From contig NZ_CP023049.2 in assembly GCF_002285635.2 (NCBI RefSeq), positions 3,038,001 through 3,102,000 of the forward strand: 64,000 nucleotides of DNA, written 5' to 3'. The translations under genes and the position numbers were made by a program. The notes under the pieces are model-generated. The model had not been told where the DNA came from and ran no database searches. It saw only the letters and a program-made list of their open reading frames with translations. Origin of the DNA: Chryseobacterium piperi. GTDB lineage: Bacteria; Bacteroidota; Bacteroidia; Flavobacteriales; Weeksellaceae. The number at the start of each line of letters is the position of its first letter. Within the stretch, counting starts at the first letter, position 1. Positions 45,014 to 53,503 of the stretch are shown one piece after another.

Positions 45014-46045
45014 ATGATTAAAAACGACCTATATTTAAAAGCACTTCGTGGGGAAACCGTAGAAAGACCTCCAGTCTGGATGATGAGACAAGCAGGAAGA
45101 TATCTTCCCGAATTTATTGCTCTTCGTGAAAAATATGATTTCTTTACAAGATGTCAGACTCCAGAATTGGCCGCTGAAATTACAGTACAACCAATCCGTA
45201 GATACCCTTTGGATGCCGCTATCTTATTTTCCGATATTCTGGTAGTTCCACAGGCAATGGGGATTGATTTTAAAATGAAAGAATCAGTTGGTCCCTGGTT
45301 GGATAATCCCATCAGAACAATGGAGCAGGTTCAAAATATCGAAGTACCCAATGTAGATGACACATTAGGTTATGTTTTTGATGCTATAGAACTTACATTA
45401 TTAAAGTTAGATAATGAAATTCCATTAATAGGTTTTGCCGGATCACCATGGACAATCCTTTGTTATTGCGTAGAAGGAAAAGGTAGTAAGGCTTTTGATA
45501 TTGCCAAATCTTTCTGTTTTAAGCAGCCGGAAGCCGCCCATTTACTTCTTCAGAAGATTACAGATACCACGATTGCTTATTTAAAAAGAAAAGTGGAAAA
45601 AGGGGTGTCTGCAGTACAGATTTTCGATTCGTGGGGTGGCATGCTTTCTCCTGAAGACTATCAGGAATTCTCTTGGCAATACATCAATCAGATTGTTGAA
45701 GCCTTAAGCCCACTTTCTCATGTTGTAGTATTCGGAAAAGGATGCTGGTTTGCTTTGGAAGATATGACCATGTCCAAAGCTTCTGCTCTTGGAGTAGACT
45801 GGACGATCAAACCTGAATTTGCCAGAACACTGACCAATCACACAATGACCCTACAGGGAAATTTTGATCCTGCACGATTGCATTCAACTCCTGAAACGAT
45901 TAAGAAAATGGTTAATGAGATGATCAACCGTTTTGGAAAAGACCGATATATAGCAAATCTAGGGCATGGGATCTTACCTAATATTCCTTTGGAAAATGCT
46001 GAAGCATTTATTCGTGCGGTTGTCGATTGGAAACCCAATATTTAA
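45014..46045 (+). CDS. hemE: Uroporphyrinogen decarboxylase
   Basis: This 343-residue protein has the family signatures [17 protein letters not shown] near the N-terminus, [17 protein letters not shown] (catalytic Asp), [16 protein letters not shown] and the C-terminal [19 protein letters not shown]. It decarboxylates four acetate side chains to give coproporphyrinogen III. It is the last gene of the cluster and is followed by a terminator. Confidence 0.96.
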   Translation: MIKNDLYLKALRGETVERPPVWMMRQAGRYLPEFIALREKYDFFTRCQTPELAAEITVQPIRRYPLDAAILFSDILVVPQAMGIDFKMKESVGPWLDNPIRTMEQVQNIEVPNVDDTLGYVFDAIELTLLKLDNEIPLIGFAGSPWTILCYCVEGKGSKAFDIAKSFCFKQPEAAHLLLQKITDTTIAYLKRKVEKGVSAVQIFDSWGGMLSPEDYQEFSWQYINQIVEALSPLSHVVVFGKGCWFALEDMTMSKASALGVDWTIKPEFARTLTNHTMTLQGNFDPARLHSTPETIKKMVNEMINRFGKDRYIANLGHGILPNIPLENAEAFIRAVVDWKPNI

Positions 46046-46090
46046 TAATACATAGATAATCTATCTCTCATGAGATATAGAAAAAATATA

Positions 46091-46124
46091 AACTCCCTTT
46101 CAGCAATTGAAAGGGAGTTTTTGT
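46091..46124. terminator. Terminator between hemE and the T9SS cargo gene
   Basis: A perfect 12-bp stem (46091-46102 and 46108-46119, core CTCCCTTTCA / TGAAAGGGAG) with a 5-nt loop is followed by TTTTG on the plus strand. It could also stop the convergent gene ending at 46152, but the minus-strand T-run is weak. Confidence 0.85.
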
Positions 46125-46151
46125 TTGAATCAATAGTTAAGCGTTAAAAGT

Positions 46152-46970
46152 TTATTCTTTTATAATTCTTTTACTTATTATTTCTTTCTTATTATCTATC
46201 AAAATCAAATAGCTTCCTTTTGGTAGATCTGAAAGATTATATCCATCAGCCTCTCCTGTAAAACTCTTCACTTTTCTACCTGCCATATCGAGCACCGTGA
46301 TCTTGGAATCAAATTTCAAATTACCTGACCGGATATATATATAATCCTGCACCGGGTTTGGATACACTCTCATCTTATCATTAAAAGAGACTTCTGATGT
46401 TGCTAAAGCTCCCGAAGTAACGACAACATCATCAACAACTACTCCATAGGAGTAATCCCCTGCATCATCATATACGAATCTCATTTGAAAATTAGCATTC
46501 GCATAGGGCGTGAGATCAATATCAGTTGCTCCATCATAGCTTACAAGTACATACTGAAATGTATTCAGGTCTAAATCCCAGGTTCCGGAGTCTCCGGAAG
46601 AAGTAAATACCTGAACCCATGAGGTACCATTAAAAACCTCAACTTTTAACGTGGAATCGAGGTCAGAAATCATATTGGCATATTTAAAGGACAATTTAGG
46701 ATTGGAAATAGCTGAAATATCGATAACGGGAGATATTAGTCTTGCATTGGTATTAATACTATTGAATCCTGCTGCATCATCGTCAAAAAAAGCAGCTCCG
46801 TTAGGAAATGAGGCAAATCCATTTTCAGTACCTACATCCCAATTATAAGAAGTATCCGGATTGTTGGTTGTCCACCCTGAAGGCAGTGCACCTCCATCAA
46901 AGTTCTCAGAAAATACTTGTGCATGATACATCCCACAAGCCACTAGAAAAAAAAGTAATAATCTCATCAT
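46152..46970 (-). CDS. Type IX-secreted protein with choice-of-anchor J / cleaved-adhesin-like domain
   Basis: This 272-residue protein has a signal peptide (MRLLLFFLVACGMYHAQ), a jelly-roll domain starting VFSENFDGGALPSGWTTNN and containing NTNARLISPVIDISAISNPKL...FKYAN, as in choice-of-anchor J / cleaved adhesin domains, and a C-terminal type A sorting domain (MRVYPNPVQDYIYI ... LSDLPKGSYLILI ... ISKRIIKE). The last part directs export across the outer membrane by the T9SS used by gliding flavobacteria. It has no catalytic motif. A carbohydrate-binding or adhesive role is likely but not shown. Two adjacent ATGs can serve as start (46970 or 46967). Confidence 0.85.
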   Translation of the reverse strand: MMRLLLFFLVACGMYHAQVFSENFDGGALPSGWTTNNPDTSYNWDVGTENGFASFPNGAAFFDDDAAGFNSINTNARLISPVIDISAISNPKLSFKYANMISDLDSTLKVEVFNGTSWVQVFTSSGDSGTWDLDLNTFQYVLVSYDGATDIDLTPYANANFQMRFVYDDAGDYSYGVVVDDVVVTSGALATSEVSFNDKMRVYPNPVQDYIYIRSGNLKFDSKITVLDMAGRKVKSFTGEADGYNLSDLPKGSYLILIDNKKEIISKRIIKE

Positions 46971-47160
46971 GGTATTTTGTTTTATTGGTCACATTAAATT
47001 TAATAATTAACACTCATAAAAAGAAAACATTTAACATAAAATACGTTCTTGATAAATTATATAAAACAATGCAAGACCGAAATATTAATTAAATTCACAG
47101 TAATTGGCGTATTTATATAAAAAACCCCACCTTTAATTACTAATACTTTAATTATTTAAT

Positions 47161-47285
47161 ATGAAAAAGCTAAACAAAGAAAAATGAAGACAATCCTAGC
47201 AGGAGGCGAGATCTGTCTTGAATGTGCTTACGGATATTATCAGGTTATTATCCAAGGAAGGTGCTACTGCGTAGCCTGGGAATAA
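47161..47285 (+). pseudogene. Frameshifted or doubly started double-glycine peptide gene
   Basis: ATG at 47161 encodes MKKLNKEK and then TGA; a second ATG at 47184 overlaps it as ATGA and encodes 33 residues (MKTILAGGEICLECAYGYYQ...) ending at 47285. Adding a single T after the A-run (AAATTG instead of AAATG) would fuse the two into MKKLNKEKLKTILAGGE plus a Cys-containing core, the standard flavobacterial double-glycine leader. So this is either a one-base-deletion pseudogene, a sequencing error in a run of A, or a gene with two starts. The core has four Cys and ends in VAWE. A terminator follows at 47297. Confidence 0.6.
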
Positions 47286-47296
47286 TGATTAATAAA

Positions 47297-47327
47297 AAAA
47301 GCAGTTTTTCAACTGCTTTTATTTTTT
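47297..47327. terminator. Bidirectional terminator between peptide gene and sufS
   Basis: AAAAGCAGTT (47297-47306) and AACTGCTTTT (47311-47320) form a perfect 10-bp stem with loop TTTC, A-rich before and T-rich after. It touches the sufS stop codon. Confidence 0.85.
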
Positions 47328-48546
47328 ATCTTAACATCTTCTGAGCCTTTTTTACTCCTTCGACCAGTAAATCAATTTCCTGAAACGTATTATATACTGC
47401 AAAGCTTGCTCTCACTGTTCCTGCAATATTAAAAAAGTCCATAATAGGCTGAGTACAATGGTGTCCTGTTCTAACGGCAATCCCCATTTTATCTAGAATC
47501 ATCCCTACATCAGAGGAAATCCCCACTCCTTCCAAATTAAAGGAAACAACCCCTACTCTCTTGGCTTTCTCTCCATAAATTTTAAGATCCTCAATTTCCA
47601 AAAGTTGTCTCTGAGCATAATCTAAAAGAGCATTTTCATGTCTCTGGAGATTTTCATACCCTACCTTTTCAATGAAGTCTACTGCAGCTCCTAAAGCAAT
47701 ATTTCCTCCGACATTGGGAGTTCCTGCTTCGTATTTAAATGGTAATCCTGCATAAGTAGTTCCATCAAATGAACAGGTAGCAATCATTTCTCCACCACCA
47801 TGAAATGGAGGAAGGGATTCCAGAACTTCTTGTTTTCCATATAAAATACCGGTTCCCATCGGGGCATACATTTTATGTCCTGAAAACACAAAGAAATCAC
47901 AATCCAGTTTCTGAACATCAATTTTGAAATGAGGAGCTGACTGTGCGCCATCTATTACAATATAAGCATTGGATTTTTGTCTGGTTTTTGCTATAATCTC
48001 TTCAACAGGATTTACAATTCCCAAAGCATTAGAAACCTGGTTTACAGAAACAACTTTTGTTTTTTCACTCAGATACTGATCCAAATAGTCAAGCTGTAAA
48101 ATACCATTTTCATCGATAGGAATTACCCGAAGCTTTGCTCCGGTTCTTTCACAAAGCAATTGCCATGGAACAATATTAGAATGATGCTCTAAGTAAGAGA
48201 TAATAATTTCATCGTCCTTTTTAAGTTCCTGGGTTAAGATATATGCGATGAGGTTTAAACCCTCTGTAGTTCCTTTTGTAAAGATGACCTCAAAATCATG
48301 TTTTGCGTTAATGAATTTTTGAATCTTCCTTCTCGAAAGCTCCATTTCTTCAGTTGCAAGCTGGCTTAATGTATGAATCCCTCTATGAACATTAGCATTA
48401 AGCTCTGTATAATATTGATTCCAAACTTCTAAAACAGAATTAGGTTTCTGAGATGTTGCCGCATTGTCCAGATAAACCAATGGTTTACCATTCACCAACT
48501 GATTTAATATAGGAAACTGACTTCTTATTTCTTGAATGTCAAACAT
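47326..48546 (-). CDS. sufS: Cysteine desulfurase SufS
   Basis: This 406-residue protein is a class V aminotransferase-fold PLP enzyme of the SufS group: FPILNQLVNGKPLVYLDNAATSQKP at the N-terminus, EIIISYLEHHSNIVPWQ, the PLP-lysine in FVFSGHKMYAPMG and the catalytic Cys in RTGHHCTQPIMD. It moves sulfur from cysteine to the Suf Fe-S assembly system as a persulfide. No other suf gene is adjacent in this window on this strand; the next gene upstream is the L25 gene, separated by a terminator. Confidence 0.95.
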   Translation of the reverse strand: MFDIQEIRSQFPILNQLVNGKPLVYLDNAATSQKPNSVLEVWNQYYTELNANVHRGIHTLSQLATEEMELSRRKIQKFINAKHDFEVIFTKGTTEGLNLIAYILTQELKKDDEIIISYLEHHSNIVPWQLLCERTGAKLRVIPIDENGILQLDYLDQYLSEKTKVVSVNQVSNALGIVNPVEEIIAKTRQKSNAYIVIDGAQSAPHFKIDVQKLDCDFFVFSGHKMYAPMGTGILYGKQEVLESLPPFHGGGEMIATCSFDGTTYAGLPFKYEAGTPNVGGNIALGAAVDFIEKVGYENLQRHENALLDYAQRQLLEIEDLKIYGEKAKRVGVVSFNLEGVGISSDVGMILDKMGIAVRTGHHCTQPIMDFFNIAGTVRASFAVYNTFQEIDLLVEGVKKAQKMLR

Positions 48547-48656
48547 TGATTAAAAATTTTACAAATTATAGCGTTCTTATTTAGAACACTTCAAATTTAC
48601 AGCTTTTTTTTGAAAGGCTGCAGAATGAAAAATATGATAGATACAATCTAAAAAAT

Positions 48657-48690
48657 AAAAACCTGTCAAAAAATTGACAGGTTTTATATT
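48657..48690 (-). terminator. Terminator of the prs-L25 unit
   Basis: AAAACCTGTCAA (48657-48668) and TTGACAGGTTTT (48674-48685) form a perfect 12-bp stem. On the minus strand it is followed by TATTTTTTAG, 25 nt after the L25 stop at 48714. Confidence 0.85.
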
Positions 48691-48713
48691 TTGATAAATT
48701 TCTTTGAAAGATC

Positions 48714-49370
48714 TTATCCTTCGAAAGATTTTTCTTCTGTTGTTGGAACATCAGGAGATTGTGTCTTCACTTCTTCTGCTTCTGCTTCATCCTCTTCATC
48801 TTCTGCTGCCGCACCTCCCTTCATTGCATTTCTAGACATCTTAACAGCTACAACAACTGCATTGTCTGGGTGCATGAAAGAATATCCTTCAGCTTTGATA
48901 CCTCCTACATAAATTTTGTTACCAATTTTAAGTGGAGTAACGTCGATAACAACTTCATCCGGCAAGTTTGCAGGAATCGCCTTAACTTTTAGTTTTCTGA
49001 AAGACTGACGTAAAGCACCACCCGCTACAACACCTTTAGAACGACCAGTGATTCTTACAGGAACTTCCATAACTACTGGCTTATCGTCAGATAGCTGATA
49101 GAAATCTGCATGAAGAATTTTGTCTGTAATTGGGTGAAACTGAATATCTTGAAGAACTGCTGGAATTGTTTGTCCGTCAACTTCAATAGATACCGTGTGT
49201 GCTTCAGGAGTATATACCAAACCTTTGAAAGCTTTCTCTTCAGCAGAGAAGTTTAAAGGTTCCGTCCCTCCATAGACAACACAAGGAACTAATTCAGCAT
49301 CACGTAAAGCTTTTGTAGACTTTTTGCCCACGCTTTCTCTTTTTGTACCTTGAATTGTAATAGATTTCAT
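48714..49370 (-). CDS. rplY: 50S ribosomal protein L25/Ctc
   Basis: This 218-residue protein has an N-terminal L25 5S rRNA-binding domain ([28 protein letters not shown] ... [22 protein letters not shown]) and the C-terminal Ctc/TL5 beta domain ([27 protein letters not shown]). It binds 5S rRNA in the central protuberance. The final ~35 residues form an acidic, Ala/Glu/Asp-rich tail ([11 protein letters not shown]) common in Bacteroidota L25 but absent from the short E. coli form. It is 55 nt after prs and probably cotranscribed. Confidence 0.94.
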   Translation of the reverse strand: MKSITIQGTKRESVGKKSTKALRDAELVPCVVYGGTEPLNFSAEEKAFKGLVYTPEAHTVSIEVDGQTIPAVLQDIQFHPITDKILHADFYQLSDDKPVVMEVPVRITGRSKGVVAGGALRQSFRKLKVKAIPANLPDEVVIDVTPLKIGNKIYVGGIKAEGYSFMHPDNAVVVAVKMSRNAMKGGAAAEDEEDEAEAEEVKTQSPDVPTTEEKSFEG

Positions 49371-49425
49371 TTATAAAAATTTAAAATTTTGTTTAAAATA
49401 TATTTTGCAAACCGCAAATAATCAA

Positions 49426-50364
49426 TTAGATAACGAATTTACTACTGATTGATTGGTGCTCATGAACCATCTTCATAACGTCTGCAAATAATGGGGCGCA
49501 AGATAGCACTTTTATTTTAGATGACAAATTATTTTTAACAGGAATTGAGTCAGTTACAATGACTTCCAACAATTGAGATTTCTCAATATTCTCGTAAGCC
49601 TTTCCTGAAAGTACTCCATGAGTAGCCATCGCTCTTACTGTTTTTGCTCCTTTCTCCATTAAGATATCTGCCGCCTTACAAAGTGTTCCTGCCGTATCGA
49701 TCATGTCATCAATAAGGATAACATTTTTACCTTCTACATCTCCGATAAGGAACATCTCCTCCACCACATTCGCTTTCTTTCTCTCCTTATACGCAATTAC
49801 GACTTCAGCACCTAAATGCCCTGCATAGTTTTTAGCTCTCTTAGCCCCACCCATATCCGGAGAAGCAATCGTAAGATTATCTAAATTCAATGAAACAATA
49901 TAGTCTACAAAAACTGTAGATGCATAAAGATGATCCACAGGAATCTCAAAGAACCCTTGAATCTGATCCGCATGTAAATCCATTGTCATAATTCTTGTAG
50001 CTCCGGCAGCAGTTAAAAGATTCGCAACCAATTTAGCACCTATCGGAGCTCTTGGCTTATCTTTTCTGTCCTGTCTTGCAAGTCCAAAATACGGAAGTAC
50101 AACAGTAATACTTTTTGCAGAAGCCCTTTTTGCAGCATCAATCATTAGAAGAAGCTCTAAAAGATTATCTGCCGGAGGGAATGTAGATCCTATTAAAAAA
50201 ACCCTTCCACCTCTTACTGATTCGTCTAAAACAGGTTCAAATTCCCCGTCACTAAACTCCTGGAAGTTTATTTTTCCTAGTTCCTGCCCATAATAGTGAG
50301 CAATTTTCTCTGCCAAGTCCTTACTCGTCCTTGTACTAAATAGATAACTTAACTGATCGGCCAT
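49426..50364 (-). CDS. prs: Ribose-phosphate pyrophosphokinase
   Basis: This 312-residue protein has the PRPP synthase signatures FSDGEFEPVLDESVRGGRVFLIGS, YFGLARQDRKDKPRAPIGAKL, MTMDLHADQIQGFF and the PRPP-binding loop VILIDDMIDTAGTLCKAA. It makes PRPP from ribose-5-phosphate and ATP for nucleotide, His and Trp synthesis. The length is typical. The promoter (50385-50392) abuts the terminator of the upstream gene. Confidence 0.96.
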   Translation of the reverse strand: MADQLSYLFSTRTSKDLAEKIAHYYGQELGKINFQEFSDGEFEPVLDESVRGGRVFLIGSTFPPADNLLELLLMIDAAKRASAKSITVVLPYFGLARQDRKDKPRAPIGAKLVANLLTAAGATRIMTMDLHADQIQGFFEIPVDHLYASTVFVDYIVSLNLDNLTIASPDMGGAKRAKNYAGHLGAEVVIAYKERKKANVVEEMFLIGDVEGKNVILIDDMIDTAGTLCKAADILMEKGAKTVRAMATHGVLSGKAYENIEKSQLLEVIVTDSIPVKNNLSSKIKVLSCAPLFADVMKMVHEHQSISSKFVI

Positions 50365-50384
50365 TTTTACTTTTTAAGATTTTG

Positions 50385-50392
50385 CAAATTTA
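50385..50392 (-). promoter_or_regulatory. -7 box of prs
   Basis: Minus-strand reading is TAAATTTG, a match to TAnnTTTG, 20 nt before the prs ATG. It begins within the T-run of the preceding terminator. Confidence 0.55.
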
Positions 50393-50424
50393 AAAAAAAA
50401 CCACAAGAATTACTCTTGTGGTTT
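50393..50424 (-). terminator. Terminator of the GDSL lipoprotein gene
   Basis: AAACCACAAGA (50398-50408) and TCTTGTGGTTT (50414-50424) form a perfect 11-bp stem; on the minus strand a run of T follows and runs straight into the prs -7 box. Confidence 0.88.
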
Positions 50425-50449
50425 CTAAGTTTTTATTTCCTTACTTTAA

Positions 50450-51982
50450 TTAAGGGAATTTTACTCCCGAATAACTATTAGTATTTACTTGTGGTAGCGT
50501 AGATTTATACTTAGCGTTAATAGATTTAATAAATTCATTCGCAACAATAGCATATCCTCTTCCCGTCAGGTGTACCCCATCCAGTGAGAAAGATCCTCCT
50601 GTTAGAAATTTAGCAGTATACTTTACTCCATCAAATGAAATTCCAGACTCCCCATTTAATTCAACCATTTTTTTATTAGCATCTACAAATGCCAATCCAT
50701 AAGCGTCAGCCATTGCTTTAATAGAACCATTATAAGCATCTACTGCAGTTTTTACATTAGCTGCTTCTTTTTTCGTCAAAACATGCTGATTTTGCAAAGG
50801 ATAAGAAATACCATATACGTTTACCGCTGCTGGAGCGCCAGGCGCAGGTGTATTAATTACAGCACGGGTTGTAAGAAGAATATAATCATCAGAAGTAGAT
50901 TGTCTTGCCTGACCAAAAATCTGACCAAATGCTGTTGCTGTAGGAAGTCCTAAAGAAGGAGTTAACGCAGCAGTGAGCTGAGCAGACAGGTCCTGAAGCG
51001 AAGCATCTTTAATTAAAACAGGGTTCGCTGAAGTAGTTGAAAGTAAATTAATTCTATCTCCAGCCCCAAAAGCAGTTAATGCTTGTTTAAGCGGACCATA
51101 AAGGCTCGTGTTAAGTGTATTTAGATTAGCACCCAAAGCCGCTGGTGTCAATGGATTATAAGGCACTGTTGTGAAATAAGGAATAGAGGTTACATAAGGA
51201 ATATTAGCAATCACTCCTTTCGTAGCTCCTGCAGCTTTCATAGTTTCTAAAACAGTCTTAATAGAACCTGCCACAACGTTTGGATCTGATATATCATTGG
51301 ATCCATAAGTCGTTGGATTAGTATTACCAGTCTGATTTACACCTAGTCCTCCACTTGTAGCATAGCTTAAAACATCATTATTACCAATCCATAGTGAAAA
51401 GAATGTTGGTTTTTTCGCTGCGGCATCCCCTACAACAGTTGAGGTTGCACTTGAAGAAAACCTAACATAATAAGGATTTGCCGTTCCTGCTACTACTCCG
51501 GCTATATTTCCATATCCAGGTGCTATTAAATGAAATGATTTTGCTCCCGGAACACCAAAGTTATTGAGTGGTCCTGTAATCTTATTAGCTATATTAGTAG
51601 TTGGAGCAGCAGCTACATTAGTAATATTCGGAGAGCCATTTGTAAAGGACTGAATATATAGTTTGGTAGCCTGAATCGGAGTAGATCCTAATAATAGACC
51701 TCCATTATTGTCTGCCATTAAAGGCTGAACAAAGTTGCCGCCTCCGGCTAATTTCATTTGTCCTGCAATGATGCTTGGATATGATTCATTTTGCCCGTCA
51801 ATATACAAGGCATTATCTCTGAACCCAGAGGTCAATGAGTTTCCTAAGGAAATATAATTAGAGAAATTGGCTTCACCTTGAGTTACCTGGATATCTTTTA
51901 CATCCGTATCAAAATCATTTTCGCAGCTCGTCGTAAAAAAAAGAGCAGAGACAGCGATTGTAGAAATTATAATTTTTTTCAT
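50450..51982 (-). CDS. SGNH/GDSL-family lipase, lipoprotein
   Basis: ATG at 51982 (MKKIIISTIAVSALFFTTSCEND) gives 510 residues with a clear lipobox TTSC. SGNH blocks are all present: block I SLGNSLTSGF (nucleophile Ser), block II Gly in GVPGAKS, block III WIGNNDVL (Asn) and block V DGVHLTGRGY (Asp and His). It should be a surface or periplasmic esterase, and paired with a FadL-type porin encoded immediately upstream it likely works on lipids or esters whose products cross the outer membrane. The porin stop codon is 9 nt before this start, so the two are cotranscribed. Confidence 0.85.
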   Translation of the reverse strand: MKKIIISTIAVSALFFTTSCENDFDTDVKDIQVTQGEANFSNYISLGNSLTSGFRDNALYIDGQNESYPSIIAGQMKLAGGGNFVQPLMADNNGGLLLGSTPIQATKLYIQSFTNGSPNITNVAAAPTTNIANKITGPLNNFGVPGAKSFHLIAPGYGNIAGVVAGTANPYYVRFSSSATSTVVGDAAAKKPTFFSLWIGNNDVLSYATSGGLGVNQTGNTNPTTYGSNDISDPNVVAGSIKTVLETMKAAGATKGVIANIPYVTSIPYFTTVPYNPLTPAALGANLNTLNTSLYGPLKQALTAFGAGDRINLLSTTSANPVLIKDASLQDLSAQLTAALTPSLGLPTATAFGQIFGQARQSTSDDYILLTTRAVINTPAPGAPAAVNVYGISYPLQNQHVLTKKEAANVKTAVDAYNGSIKAMADAYGLAFVDANKKMVELNGESGISFDGVKYTAKFLTGGSFSLDGVHLTGRGYAIVANEFIKSINAKYKSTLPQVNTNSYSGVKFP

Positions 51983-51991
51983 AGTCTTCAA

Positions 51992-53227
51992 TTAAAAAGG
52001 GTTGTAAGATAAACCTAGACCAAAATAGAATGCTGTAGCTTTAGCCTGTCCGTAAAAACCAAGGTTTGCATTTTTGACATCTCTGGCCTGAGGCATAGCA
52101 TAACCTCCTGCGATATCAACTCCAAATTGCTTTAATTTAAAGCCTACCCCTCCTGTCACTACATATGTATTAAATGAAGGTGTTTCAGGAATGAAGTTAT
52201 TATCCGAATAAGGAGATTCATCATAATAAGCCCCAAGACGGCCATAGATCATATCACTAAATGCATATTGTGTTCCTAACCTGAATGTTTTAGAATTTCT
52301 AAAGTTTTTAGGAGCAACAACAACTGTCGGATCTGCCTGGTTTCCAATCGGAGCAGTTGCAAAATCCAATGTCAGCCTGCTGTATCTTTCCCATCCATGA
52401 TAATTGAAGTCAGCAGAAACCAACCATTTTGGAGTTATTTTATACGTTAATCCAATTGTATATTCTTCTACTAAAGGCAATGTTGCCGTAAAGCTATCTT
52501 GTCCGGATGCCCCTAATCCCAACAATGCATAAGTAGATTGTGATGGAAATTTAAAGGTTGCAGTCCCGTTTTTAGCTTTCATATCAACAGGCGAGCGGTA
52601 GGCAACACTCACATCAAGCTTTTCATCGGGCCTAAAGTAAAAACCAAAGCCATATCCGTGACCGGTTGCTTTGCTATCTTTGAGGTTAAGATCACCTCCA
52701 AGCTGGGTAACAGCCCTATCCCAATTTACAGATCCTCTCGCATAAATATAGCTTGCCCCAAAAGACAACCATGGTGCTAATTTTACAGAAACCATTGGCT
52801 GGAAATAGAAACTCTTTAATTCAAGTCTCTGAACCATTTCTCTTCCTTCCCAATCATTTGGCCACTCAATGGTACTTCCAAAAGGTGTTGAAAAGCTAAA
52901 ACCAACTGATAAATTCTCTAGTGGCTTATAAGCAATTGCTGCATAAATGGGTGTTCCGGTAGGATTATTCGTTTCTGTACTTTGTAAAGTATTTAAATTC
53001 TGAAAAGTAACTTTATTACTCGCTCCAAATCCTCCCGCCACTATACTTAGTTTCGAAGGGATGAATGACATACCCGCAGGGTTAAAAAATGCCACACTTG
53101 CATCTTCAACATGAGCACTAGTATGTGCCATTGCCAATTGTCTTACCCCTTGCAATGAAACCCTGAAGCCCCCTGCGTAAGATAAAACACCCGCCAATAA
53201 AGCAGTTGATACTAATATTTTTTTCAT
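51992..53227 (-). CDS. OmpP1/FadL-type outer-membrane transporter
   Basis: This 411-residue protein has a signal peptide (MKKILVSTALLAGVLSYAGG), the FadL N-terminal hatch signature with an NPA motif (ASVAFFNPAGMSFIP), then a beta-barrel with alternating strands ending in an aromatic residue and a terminal Phe (YFGLGLSYNPF). The family imports long-chain fatty acids or other hydrophobic compounds across the outer membrane. It is the first gene of a two-gene unit with the GDSL lipoprotein. The 276-nt gap upstream, shared with ricT, shows no clear minus-strand promoter box. Confidence 0.9.
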   Translation of the reverse strand: MKKILVSTALLAGVLSYAGGFRVSLQGVRQLAMAHTSAHVEDASVAFFNPAGMSFIPSKLSIVAGGFGASNKVTFQNLNTLQSTETNNPTGTPIYAAIAYKPLENLSVGFSFSTPFGSTIEWPNDWEGREMVQRLELKSFYFQPMVSVKLAPWLSFGASYIYARGSVNWDRAVTQLGGDLNLKDSKATGHGYGFGFYFRPDEKLDVSVAYRSPVDMKAKNGTATFKFPSQSTYALLGLGASGQDSFTATLPLVEEYTIGLTYKITPKWLVSADFNYHGWERYSRLTLDFATAPIGNQADPTVVVAPKNFRNSKTFRLGTQYAFSDMIYGRLGAYYDESPYSDNNFIPETPSFNTYVVTGGVGFKLKQFGVDIAGGYAMPQARDVKNANLGFYGQAKATAFYFGLGLSYNPF

Positions 53228-53475
53228 AGACTATTATTATATAAGCCAAATATAAAATTATTTTGAATACAACTGTTAATATTTCTTAATATTTTAAACA
53301 TTATCATAAAAGAAAATTATGTTTAAAATAGTACTTTAGAAAAATATCACTTTAAAAGCATATATACTAGCACATTGATAATATTTCATCCTTCTAATAT
53401 GATTCCCGTTTAAGATTAAACAATGAAGTTAATGAATATTTGAATTTTTTAGAATTACATAAAGATAAAAATATA

Positions 53476-53483
53476 TAAATTTG
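53476..53483 (+). promoter_or_regulatory. -7 box of the ricT-gldH-PBP unit
   Basis: TAAATTTG, 20 nt before the ricT ATG. Confidence 0.5.
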
Positions 53484-53503
53484 CAAGATTAAATAATAGT
53501 TAT

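Noticed and set aside
47161..47187. Eight-codon ORF as an independent gene
   Set aside because: It matches the first half of a double-glycine leader and is treated together with the following frame.
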